Shown here in pieces: positions 52,116 to 59,156 of a stretch of 59,156 nucleotides of DNA; the first letter of the stretch is position 1; each line of letters begins with the position of its first letter. The position numbers were made by a program, and so were the translations under genes. The stretch comes from an uncultured Lachnospiraceae bacterium (GTDB lineage Bacteria > Bacillota > Clostridia > Lachnospirales > Lachnospiraceae): the NCBI GenBank assembly GCA_946566685.1, contig CAMNXA010000018.1, forward strand, positions 1 through 59,156. Direction: 5' to 3'. The notes under the pieces are model-generated. The model was not told where the DNA came from. It made no database searches and saw nothing but the letters and a program-made list of their open reading frames with translations.

Positions 52116-53975
52116 ATGGAAGAAGTATCTAGGAATTTTCCACAATTGAATATGATTGCAGATAGTATTGAATACGGAATATTAAGCGATGAGAGTAGCG
52201 TAATTGAGTATTGTGATAAAATTCCGTATATTAACATACAAATATTTTCGAGCATATGTAAATTATATGGGTATCCAATTACTGTGATATGTCAATTGCA
52301 ATATACCGATAAAATGTATCGGGATGCATATTATATTTACTTATCGCATTTGCATTTTGATGTTGAGAGACATTGCCAAAGGGTGGCGTTGTTTAAAGGT
52401 AAAATAGCACTTGAACATTTTTTTGATTCCGATTGTCATATGGATTTGCAGGAAAGCTTTTTGGGAACAATAGTAATAAGGCCATCGTACAACCATTCGA
52501 CAGAATATACACTTGGTCGAACACTTTTAAATCCCTATAAATTAGAAAATCCCTTTCGCTATCTTCGTACAGCGCAGTATAACGTGACCATTTTGGGGCA
52601 AACATATACGATAGATGCATTTCCTTTTAGCAATCAGCATGGAGATATTCTAAGGTGTGCAGAAACCAGTGTCTGGTCGCTTATGGAGTATTATGGTACT
52701 CGTTATGAAAATTATAGGGTGGTTTTACCAAGTACGATATCTAACTGGGCTTCTAAAGAACTTCCGGAACGTTCTTTGCCTTCCGATGGACTAACTTATA
52801 GTCAGATTTCAGGTCTTCTAAAAACGTTTAATTTTGAACCGCGTATCTATGAGAGAGTGGCATATAGGAACAATACTAAAATGTCGAAAGAAGAGTTATT
52901 GGAGAGAGTGTTAGCTGGCAAAGAATTATATAAGCTATTTGAGTTGGAGACTGAGGAAGAACAGGAGCAAGTTCAGGTTTCCAAAAGTCATTTGCACAGG
53001 ACAGAATTTGTAACTCGGGTTGAAATTGATGCAGAAGAGTTTGCACAGAAGATTGATCAGGAAATAGAAGTGGCTCTCAAGGAAGAATATGCTGAAAATG
53101 ATAAAAAAATGAAAGAGAATGGTGAACTTCGTCAAGTATCTTTTCATAATTTGTTTCACTATTATGTGGAATCTGGCATACCATTAATTACGGCCGTATG
53201 CAATGCGAGGGAAGATATCCATCATTCTATTGTGATTATTGGTCATGATGAGCGCTCACCTTATAAGCAGACCAAAGAGAATATTAAAAACCAGAAATTT
53301 AAATACGGGGAATTAGATATAATAGATTCCTCTTCATTATATGACAGGTATATCACAGTGGATGATAATCAATATCCGTATCGGAGTGAGAGATTCGATC
53401 ATTTTTCGATAACTCAAAATTGTAAGGTGGAGGCTTTTATTGTACCGTTGTATCGACATATTTTGTTAGATGCAGAATCGGCAGTAAGTATTATTGAGAC
53501 TATTTATAAAAATTCTGTGGGGCTTCTGGAAGCAACGTTAGAGCAATTAAATGAAGAGGAAATCGTTGAATATCGAGGGAATTCGATTGACAACCCTATT
53601 GTTTTAAGGTATTATTTAACTACGTCTCGTGGCTTTGTTGATTTTCGTAATAAAGATACACAATATTTGGAAGAAAAGCTTTTTTATAATACCACAGCTT
53701 TTCCAAAGTTTATTTGGGTGGGAGAGTATTCCACTTTGGAACTTTATTGTAGAGGAAAAATATTGGGCGAGATTATTGTTGATGCAACAGCACCTAAATA
53801 TTCAGGAATGGGAGCAGTTATTGCAATGCGTTTTGGTGGACGGTGTGCATCAAGACAGACAGGTGAACCTCCTGAGGTTCTGCAAAAGAAACTGCAAGAT
53901 ATTCATGAACAGCAGGCGCGGCTATTATATAGCTTGTATACTAATAATTTGCAGAAGGGAGACTTTATAAAATGA
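52116..53975 (+). CDS. Large protein with papain/C39-like cysteine peptidase pattern
   Basis: The 619-residue protein is not a family I recognise as a whole. Its middle shows a papain-fold pattern: Gln174 seven residues before Cys181 in CAETSVWSLMEYYG, a candidate His at 369/370 in DIHHSIVIIGHDE, and Asp416/417 in ITVDDNQYPY, the order and spacing of C39-like peptidases. An N-terminal domain (1-165) and a C-terminal domain (about 440-619, ending KLQDIHEQQARLLYSLYTN) flank it, and a charged insertion (about 276-340) interrupts the catalytic core. There is no signal peptide. Start ATG 52116 follows GAGGGAGG. Composition is far more A/T-rich than neighbouring genes. Confidence 0.65.
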   Translation: MEEVSRNFPQLNMIADSIEYGILSDESSVIEYCDKIPYINIQIFSSICKLYGYPITVICQLQYTDKMYRDAYYIYLSHLHFDVERHCQRVALFKGKIALEHFFDSDCHMDLQESFLGTIVIRPSYNHSTEYTLGRTLLNPYKLENPFRYLRTAQYNVTILGQTYTIDAFPFSNQHGDILRCAETSVWSLMEYYGTRYENYRVVLPSTISNWASKELPERSLPSDGLTYSQISGLLKTFNFEPRIYERVAYRNNTKMSKEELLERVLAGKELYKLFELETEEEQEQVQVSKSHLHRTEFVTRVEIDAEEFAQKIDQEIEVALKEEYAENDKKMKENGELRQVSFHNLFHYYVESGIPLITAVCNAREDIHHSIVIIGHDERSPYKQTKENIKNQKFKYGELDIIDSSSLYDRYITVDDNQYPYRSERFDHFSITQNCKVEAFIVPLYRHILLDAESAVSIIETIYKNSVGLLEATLEQLNEEEIVEYRGNSIDNPIVLRYYLTTSRGFVDFRNKDTQYLEEKLFYNTTAFPKFIWVGEYSTLELYCRGKILGEIIVDATAPKYSGMGAVIAMRFGGRCASRQTGEPPEVLQKKLQDIHEQQARLLYSLYTNNLQKGDFIK

Positions 53976-54157
53976 TAAAGTCGATATCGACCTCGTCCAA
54001 AGCAGAAATCCGTAAAAACAGTACGGTCAAATATGACTTCTCTCAAGTGTTGCAGAATATTCCGGATATGAACAGAGATGTCAATAAAAGAATCCAAAAA
54101 TATGAAGAATGTCAATCTTTGAGTATAAGAAGAGCAGGACATATTCGTTCACGTTAA
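53972..54157 (+). CDS. Small 61-residue protein coupled to the protease-like gene
   Basis: ATG 53972 overlaps the preceding stop (ATGA) and has AAGGGAG about 10 bases upstream. The product is basic, hydrophilic and helical in the middle (SQVLQNIPDMNRDVNKRIQKYEECQ), ending RRAGHIRSR, with one cysteine. No family was recognised. It could be a peptidase substrate, an inhibitor or a small subunit; the overlap argues that its stoichiometry is tied to the large protein. Confidence 0.6.
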   Translation: MIKSISTSSKAEIRKNSTVKYDFSQVLQNIPDMNRDVNKRIQKYEECQSLSIRRAGHIRSR

Positions 54158-54199
54158 TTGCTGTTGGATAGAGGTAAATGATAATTGTTAAAGTTGAAG

Positions 54200-54257
54200 A
54201 CGTTGCGGAATAGGTATTGGCGCATTCCCATGTGCTTATCCCAGTTGCAACGTTTTT
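54200..54257 (+). terminator. Terminator/attenuator between the small gene and the membrane-protein gene
   Basis: ACGTTGC (54200-54206) pairs with GCAACGT (54247-54253), with inner GGAATAGG/CTTATCC pairing, followed by T5. It lies just 28 bases before the next start codon, so the 207-residue product may be expressed only on read-through. Confidence 0.65.
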
Positions 54258-54284
54258 ATATTGTGAAGTAATTGGAGAGAAGAT

Positions 54285-54908
54285 ATGATTGAAATGAAAG
54301 AGGAAGAATGGAAGAAGAGGGATGATTTATATAGGGGGATTGCCAAGTTAGGGATTTCGATTGAAGAAGCCAAAAGAATTTTTCAATATTTAGAAGATGA
54401 ATGTGTGATAGAGATTACACCGCCACAAATGAAAGAACCTGTGTTACAGTCGGTGAAAATTCAAGATGCTCATACAGGGCGATTTATCGGAAAATCATAT
54501 AAACCGGGAAATATTATTCTTAATGTGAAAGATGGGATAATTAATTCTCTGGCTTTTGGAACTTCTGTAGCGGCATCAATAGGGGCTATCTCCGCATCAC
54601 AACCAGTGCTGGCAATTCTTACCATTATAACTGCGGTGCTCTCAGTCGCGAATCTCGGAAAAATGGAGTTAGATGAAGATGCGGTATTGATTTTGGCTGT
54701 TTTATGGCAAAATAGAGATACATATGATCAGTTGATGGATGTAGAGGCTGGTTTAGAACTTGTCAATACATATTTGAAATCATATAATAGAACAGGACTG
54801 TCAGAGGTAAGGTATAACGATTTGTTAGATGATTTGAGTGCTATAAGATGTATTGCGTTGAAGGATGGTAAAATAGAGTTGATTGAAAAAATAAATATTG
54901 AATATTAG
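54285..54908 (+). CDS. Hypothetical protein with a central hydrophobic hairpin (candidate membrane effector)
   Basis: The 207-residue protein has an N-terminal helical part (1-45), a beta-rich stretch (46-82), a continuous hydrophobic Gly/Ala/Ser-rich region (about 85-124; SLAFGTSVAASIGAISAS then AILTIITAVLSVANL) long enough for two membrane helices, and a C-terminal domain with a winged-helix look (LSEVRYNDLLDDLSAIRCIAL). No family was recognised. It is A/T-rich like the two genes before it and has GGAGAGA upstream of ATG 54285. Confidence 0.65.
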   Translation: MIEMKEEEWKKRDDLYRGIAKLGISIEEAKRIFQYLEDECVIEITPPQMKEPVLQSVKIQDAHTGRFIGKSYKPGNIILNVKDGIINSLAFGTSVAASIGAISASQPVLAILTIITAVLSVANLGKMELDEDAVLILAVLWQNRDTYDQLMDVEAGLELVNTYLKSYNRTGLSEVRYNDLLDDLSAIRCIALKDGKIELIEKINIEY

Positions 54909-54959
54909 AAATAGTTCAGTAAATGGTAAAGGTGAAAGGAAACGGGCGTAGAAAAGTAT

Positions 54960-56816
54960 ATGGATGACAGCATCAAAAAATACGAATACGTTATGGAGCC
55001 CTCGGAAATACGGGAATTTTGCCGGGCAGTCCTGTGGGAACAGGTTAAATGCCGCAAGGGAACATGGCTGCGGCTTCTGCTCATTGTGGCGCTGGAATTT
55101 CTGATCATTCCGGAGGCAGCTTTGCTGGTTATCGGCTTGTTGCTGCTGTTGTTTACCGGGTCAGGAATTTATAATTATACGGTCACATATAAACTTCTGG
55201 CGGGTCAGCCCTGGTGCGTCTGGGTGGAAGATGGCAAATTTAAGGCGGTAAGGGGAGACTACAGCGAGGTGCCGTGCAGAAATATACAGTTTATCCGTAG
55301 CAAGAAACATCTGGTGATGCTGGGATACTTGCAGGCGGTAAAGCGTCCCGCCTGGTTTGTGATGCCGTCCCGCGTCTTTGGAAACGAGATGGAGCGGGAG
55401 GATTTCCTGAACCAGATTCGCAATCCACAGGCGGATGCAGGAGCGGCGTATGGCAGTGCGGCCGGGCAGGAGATGGCTGGTGCACAGGGCACGGCCGATT
55501 CGCAGGAATATATGCGGTTTCATTTTATGCTGGATGGGGAGAGATGGGTGCGGTTCCAGAAAGGTGCCGCAGATGTTTTGAACAGCAGGAGCCTGGGGAC
55601 GCCCATGCGGCTCTATGGCATGCTCATCGTGGGGGCTGTGATGGCGGTTGCCACGATAGCTTGCAGTTATTTTGTGGCGAGAACGTTCAACTGGATGCTG
55701 CTTGTTTTTTGTCTTTCCATTACCATCTGGATGTTGTTACGGCTGTATTGCCGCAATCCGGAAAAAGCGATCCGCAAGCAGCTGCGGTCGCCGGAAATGG
55801 CGGCTAAGGTCTGCGGCCCCTGGCAGGTGTCTCTGGCCAGGGAGGGGATAACGGCCATTATGCCGATGGACATGAAGAGCATTTATACCTGGAATTCGAT
55901 GCAATGGCTGGTGGAGACAGAGGAAGCTTTTTACCTTTTTCATCAGGATAAAAGGCATTATATCATAGTTGCCAAGGAAAGCTTTGTCAGTTGGGAGCAG
56001 GTGGATGCGTTCCACCGGATCTGTGCTGACCATGGGATCAGGAAGGTCGCGCCGAAGAAGGCATTGTATGTGCCGGGCTGGCTGACCTGGGTTATCTTTG
56101 TTCTGATCATAGGAGTGAGCCTGACGGTTCTGGTGGGGAGTATTTTCCGGGATACCGGAGGTGTGACGGGAAATGTCAGGACGGAGTATCCTGTCTATGT
56201 GCCGTTGGACCAGCAGGTGGAGGTTCTGGCTTCTTTGGGGATTTCTGTGCCGGAGGAGAAGGTTGCGTCTGTACGGGAATTTATGACGAAATATGATAAG
56301 TATGACCTGGTGGAAGGTAGTCCATATACCTGGCTTTTGATGGATGTGGGTGCACCTGAGTACGATGAGGACTTTAATCTGGTGGGTTATTCCGACCAGG
56401 TATTCTGGTTTGATTTTGAAGGGTTCGATCTTTCCACGGATTATATTGATATCTTAAATGGTATGCTGGCGCTGGCTCAGGGAAGCCCGATCGAGAGTAT
56501 CAGCGAAATCAGGGAAGAGATAGATGATGCGGAATGGGAAAGAGGCTGGGGCACCGTCACAGTCAGCCTGGATTGGCAGGGGCAGACGTATCGGTATGAT
56601 ATGAAAATGTTTTATGACTGGATTGATGAAGACGTGCTGGGCATATTGAATCCGCTTTTGGAAAAAGAAGGGTCACAGAAATATTTCTATGTGACTGGGG
56701 ATGATGGCCAGGGCGCCATCGTGTTTTTCTGCACGCCCCAATGGGCGGAGGAATTTGAGCAAAAGACGGGCCTTTTATTGGGAATGACCAGGACAAAGGC
56801 TGATAAGATACGATAA
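54960..56816 (+). CDS. Membrane protein with two YcxB-like units and a C-terminal extracytoplasmic domain
   Basis: The 618-residue protein repeats a YcxB-like layout: membrane pair (about 35-70) then beta-rich KFKAVRGDYSEVPCRNIQFIRSKKHLVML; membrane pair (about 215-262) then ITAIMPMDMKSIYTWNSMQWLVETEEAFYLF. A fifth membrane segment (about 370-395) leads to a 220-residue outer domain. The function is unknown. The ribosome site is weak. It ends 14 bases from a convergent response regulator gene. Composition is back to that of the chromosome, so it marks the right edge of the AT-rich island. Confidence 0.75.
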   Translation: MDDSIKKYEYVMEPSEIREFCRAVLWEQVKCRKGTWLRLLLIVALEFLIIPEAALLVIGLLLLLFTGSGIYNYTVTYKLLAGQPWCVWVEDGKFKAVRGDYSEVPCRNIQFIRSKKHLVMLGYLQAVKRPAWFVMPSRVFGNEMEREDFLNQIRNPQADAGAAYGSAAGQEMAGAQGTADSQEYMRFHFMLDGERWVRFQKGAADVLNSRSLGTPMRLYGMLIVGAVMAVATIACSYFVARTFNWMLLVFCLSITIWMLLRLYCRNPEKAIRKQLRSPEMAAKVCGPWQVSLAREGITAIMPMDMKSIYTWNSMQWLVETEEAFYLFHQDKRHYIIVAKESFVSWEQVDAFHRICADHGIRKVAPKKALYVPGWLTWVIFVLIIGVSLTVLVGSIFRDTGGVTGNVRTEYPVYVPLDQQVEVLASLGISVPEEKVASVREFMTKYDKYDLVEGSPYTWLLMDVGAPEYDEDFNLVGYSDQVFWFDFEGFDLSTDYIDILNGMLALAQGSPIESISEIREEIDDAEWERGWGTVTVSLDWQGQTYRYDMKMFYDWIDEDVLGILNPLLEKEGSQKYFYVTGDDGQGAIVFFCTPQWAEEFEQKTGLLLGMTRTKADKIR

Positions 56817-56830
56817 GGAGGAATTTCCTG

Positions 56831-57586
56831 TCATTTTCTTTTGCTCAGAAATTCCTTGCGGTACTGGCTGGGTGAAATGTTATAATAAGTGCGGAAAGCC
56901 TTGCTGAAATAGTGGTTATCCGCATATCCCAGACGCTCTGCAATCTCGATGATTTTATTATTTTCATCTTCTAAAAGTTCTTTGGCTCGCTCCATGCGCA
57001 GTTTCAGGACATATTCATAGATGGTGTATCCGAATTTGTTGCGAAATAGTTTGGTCAGATATTCGATAGAAAAGTAATATTTTTCCGCAAACATGGTAAT
57101 CTTGATGTTCTGACAGTAGTTGCTGTCGATGTACTCTTTGATGATGCGGACTGCCTCCTCGGGAGAGATTTCTTCTTTCCCGTTTTCTTCGGGTTCCCCA
57201 AAGACGGCATTCGGATCGATACGAAGGATTGCCCTTTCAATGGCGGTATTCAACTCTTCCTCCACGATTGGTTTTAAGAGATATTCACAGGCGCCGTAAC
57301 GGATAGCCTGCTGGGCGTAGGAGAACTGGTCGTAGCCGCTGACAACGATGTACTGGCTGTCAGGGAACTCTTGGGAGGCTTTCATCAGAAAGGAAGCGCC
57401 GTCCATAACCGGCATATTCATATCCACAAATACCAGATTCGGACGAAATTCCCGCATGGCAGACAGACCGTCTTTGCCGTTGATGGCCAGGCGGGGGGAT
57501 TCTATATTATAATATTTCCAGTGTCCAAGTTTTTGAATGGCAATCTGTACTGGTTTTTCATCATCAATAATGAGCGCTTTATACAT
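56831..57586 (-). CDS. Response regulator with AraC-type output
   Basis: The 251-residue protein has a receiver domain (ALIIDDEKPVQ, phospho-acceptor Asp55 in LVFVDMNMPVMDG, Lys in LLKPI) joined by a short acidic linker to an AraC helix-turn-helix pair (KYYFSIEYLTKLFRNKFGYTIYEY and IIEIAERLGYADNHYFSKAFRTYYNISPSQY). Unlike the regulator at 44973 it lacks a long central region. AAAGGAG precedes the start on the minus strand, and it overlaps the kinase gene by 8 bases. Confidence 0.94.
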   Translation of the reverse strand: MYKALIIDDEKPVQIAIQKLGHWKYYNIESPRLAINGKDGLSAMREFRPNLVFVDMNMPVMDGASFLMKASQEFPDSQYIVVSGYDQFSYAQQAIRYGACEYLLKPIVEEELNTAIERAILRIDPNAVFGEPEENGKEEISPEEAVRIIKEYIDSNYCQNIKITMFAEKYYFSIEYLTKLFRNKFGYTIYEYVLKLRMERAKELLEDENNKIIEIAERLGYADNHYFSKAFRTYYNISPSQYRKEFLSKRK

Positions 57587-59156
57587 AAGGTACTCCTTTC
57601 ATGACCGGAAGAGTCAATACAATTTCCGTGTATTGTTTCTCCTGGGTATGGATATCCAGGGAGGCGGGCTTGTCATAGAGCAGCTGTATCCGGCTGTAGA
57701 GATTGGCAAGGCCGATTCCGCCGTATTTCCCGGTGTTTTTTTGCAGATCAAAGTCTGTATACAGCTTGTCAAGCTGTCCTGGCGTAATGCCGCACCCGTT
57801 ATCCCGCACTGTAATTATGACTGCTGTGTCATTATATTTTGCTGAGACTTCTATATGAATCGTGTCTGCGCTGCCGGATTTTCCATGTATAATGGAATTT
57901 TCTACCAGTGTCTGAATGCTGATCTTGGGAATCAGACAGTCTTCGGCCTCCGGATCAATGCTGCTGGCAAATGTCAGGGCATCGTCCATACGGATTTTCT
58001 GTAGAAAGATATAATCGTGCACATAATTCATTTCCTGTTTCAAAGGTACCAGCGTATCTCCTTTGATGGTGTAGCGCAGGTTGGAAGCCAGGGCAGTGAT
58101 CATCCGGTGGATCTGGGGCTGATCGTTGACCAGGGCCTCCGTAGAGACTGCCTGCAGGGTGTTATATAAGAAGTGCGGATTCAGCTGGGCTTCCAGCGCC
58201 GCCAGCTTGGCATCCTTTTCGCTCAGTTCTGCCACGTAGGTACGTTTGATGAGTTGGTCAATATGGGTGACCATGGAATTAAAACTTTCTGAAAGCCTGC
58301 TGATCTCCGTGCTTCCCGTAACGTTAATCCTGGCGCGGAAATCACCTTCTCCGGTCTTCTGCATCTGGGAGGCGAGCATCCGCAGAGGAATCGTCAGAAG
58401 GCGCAGGAGCATGTAGATCAGGAGGATGGTGCAGAGCCATACCCAGATACCGCTTACCAGGATAGACTGTCTGAGCTGACCAATCTGGGAATCTATATAA
58501 GAGAGCGGTGTCAGACTGACCAGGCGGATGCCGGTGGTTTTGCTGCCTGCTTCCACGAGCAGGAACGGCTGACCGGCAAGGTCTACTGTTTCATAGCCGT
58601 CAGACTGCCTTCTTCGATCGGAGAGGGCAGCCATGAATTCCTGACTGTTTCCCAGCAGTTTTTCATGGTTGGAAAAGATCATCTCTTCTTTATCATTTAA
58701 GAAGACAATAATCTCATCATGTTCCGAGTGATTCTCGATCAGCTGTTTGGCATAGGTATCATCCAGCTTCAGACGGACAATGGCCTGACTGACACGGCCT
58801 TTGATCTGAAAGAGGGAATGGTAGTAAATGAGGCTCGCGGAAGAATCAGAAGCTTTGATGCTGTGGTGCAGGCTGCTTGCCTCGCAGTCTAAGAGCGCTT
58901 CATGCACGCCTTCCGGTGCTGCCTCCTGCGTGATAATATGCTGCTGACCATTGGTGCGGCCGATGGACATATCCTGATGGATCAAGTACAGTTCATAGTC
59001 CAGAATATCATTTCTTGTATAGTAATAGTAGAACATCTGCTGTTTGGCATAAGAAAGCTGCTCGGAAGTCAGGGGCGTATCCTGTTCTACAATCCTGGTA
59101 AAGCGGGAGTCATAATAAGGCTGGATACAAAAATTAGCAAGATCTAAAAGGTAATT
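57579..59156 (-). CDS. Sensor histidine kinase, YesM-type (5' end outside window)
   Basis: The frame stays open to the right edge, so the gene continues beyond it; an internal ATG at 59036 is not its start. Visible: part of an extracytoplasmic sensing domain, a membrane segment (SILVSGIWVWLCTILLIYMLLRLL), HAMP, the His_kinase motif EAQLNPHFLYNTLQAVS and an ATPase with ITVRDNGCGITPGQL. It pairs with the overlapping response regulator. The regulated genes are probably to the right of the window. Confidence 0.93.
   Translation of the reverse strand, partial: NYLLDLANFCIQPYYDSRFTRIVEQDTPLTSEQLSYAKQQMFYYYYTRNDILDYELYLIHQDMSIGRTNGQQHIITQEAAPEGVHEALLDCEASSLHHSIKASDSSASLIYYHSLFQIKGRVSQAIVRLKLDDTYAKQLIENHSEHDEIIVFLNDKEEMIFSNHEKLLGNSQEFMAALSDRRRQSDGYETVDLAGQPFLLVEAGSKTTGIRLVSLTPLSYIDSQIGQLRQSILVSGIWVWLCTILLIYMLLRLLTIPLRMLASQMQKTGEGDFRARINVTGSTEISRLSESFNSMVTHIDQLIKRTYVAELSEKDAKLAALEAQLNPHFLYNTLQAVSTEALVNDQPQIHRMITALASNLRYTIKGDTLVPLKQEMNYVHDYIFLQKIRMDDALTFASSIDPEAEDCLIPKISIQTLVENSIIHGKSGSADTIHIEVSAKYNDTAVIITVRDNGCGITPGQLDKLYTDFDLQKNTGKYGGIGLANLYSRIQLLYDKPASLDIHTQEKQYTEIVLTLPVMKGVPYV

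Noticed and set aside
1..59156. CRISPR arrays, tRNA or rRNA genes
   Set aside because: No regularly spaced direct repeats or cloverleaf or rRNA sequence was seen; the only repeats are the two hairpin families.

Overview
The window looks like a chromosome segment from a low-to-mid GC Clostridia member, most likely Lachnospiraceae (inference). Evidence: the tig-clpP-clpX-lon-engB order, strong AGGAGG-type ribosome binding sites, abundant YesM/YesN-type two-component systems, a lipoprotein-dependent sugar ABC transporter and VanZ, CPBP and Rpn family proteins. No tRNA, rRNA or CRISPR array was seen.

Layout. 0-4.1 kb: tail of an unknown gene, a terminator, then a permease-ATPase-permease ABC exporter of the FtsX/MacB type. 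4.1-4.3 kb: a decayed copy of a small inverted-repeat element. 4.4-12.3 kb: protein quality control block (trigger factor, ClpP, ClpX, Lon, GTPase EngB, AI-2E type permease), with a tandem hairpin repeat between clpX and lon. 12.4-15.1 kb: VanH-like D-2-hydroxyacid dehydrogenase overlapping a VanZ-like gene, an HdeD-like membrane protein and a small unknown protein. 15.15-15.37 kb: an intact copy of the inverted-repeat element with 12-bp perfect terminal repeats and an 8-bp target duplication. 15.4-31.4 kb: a long same-strand accessory run of mostly single-domain genes (Rpn nuclease, MetH-activation-like protein, HAD phosphatase, CPBP protease, methyltransferases, PNPOx, acetyltransferases, fluoride channel, SUFU, VOC, nucleotidyltransferase, GrpB-deaminase fusion, AraC regulator) containing an AT-rich AAA-ATPase/TOPRIM-like pair at 23-25.1 kb that looks like a phage-defence module.

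31.4-40.2 kb: a leftward MutS2-like gene without an Smr domain, a 0.8-kb non-coding region holding several strong hairpins, and gltB-gltD (glutamate synthase) with a promoter followed at once by a terminator and a large folded leader. 40.4-43 kb: an L,D-transpeptidase and a convergent membrane protein. 43.1-51.9 kb: a carbohydrate module of sensor kinase, AraC-type response regulator, solute-binding lipoprotein, internal terminator, two permeases and a GH31 glycosidase; the regulators probably sense and control uptake of a glycan that GH31 then cleaves.

52.1-54.9 kb: an AT-rich island with its own promoter encoding a 619-residue protein with a papain/C39-like catalytic pattern, a 61-residue protein whose start overlaps it, a terminator, and a 207-residue protein with one hydrophobic hairpin. 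This is the best candidate here for an undescribed system. 55-59.2 kb: a tandem YcxB-like membrane protein, then a second leftward response regulator and sensor kinase pair, the kinase cut by the window edge.
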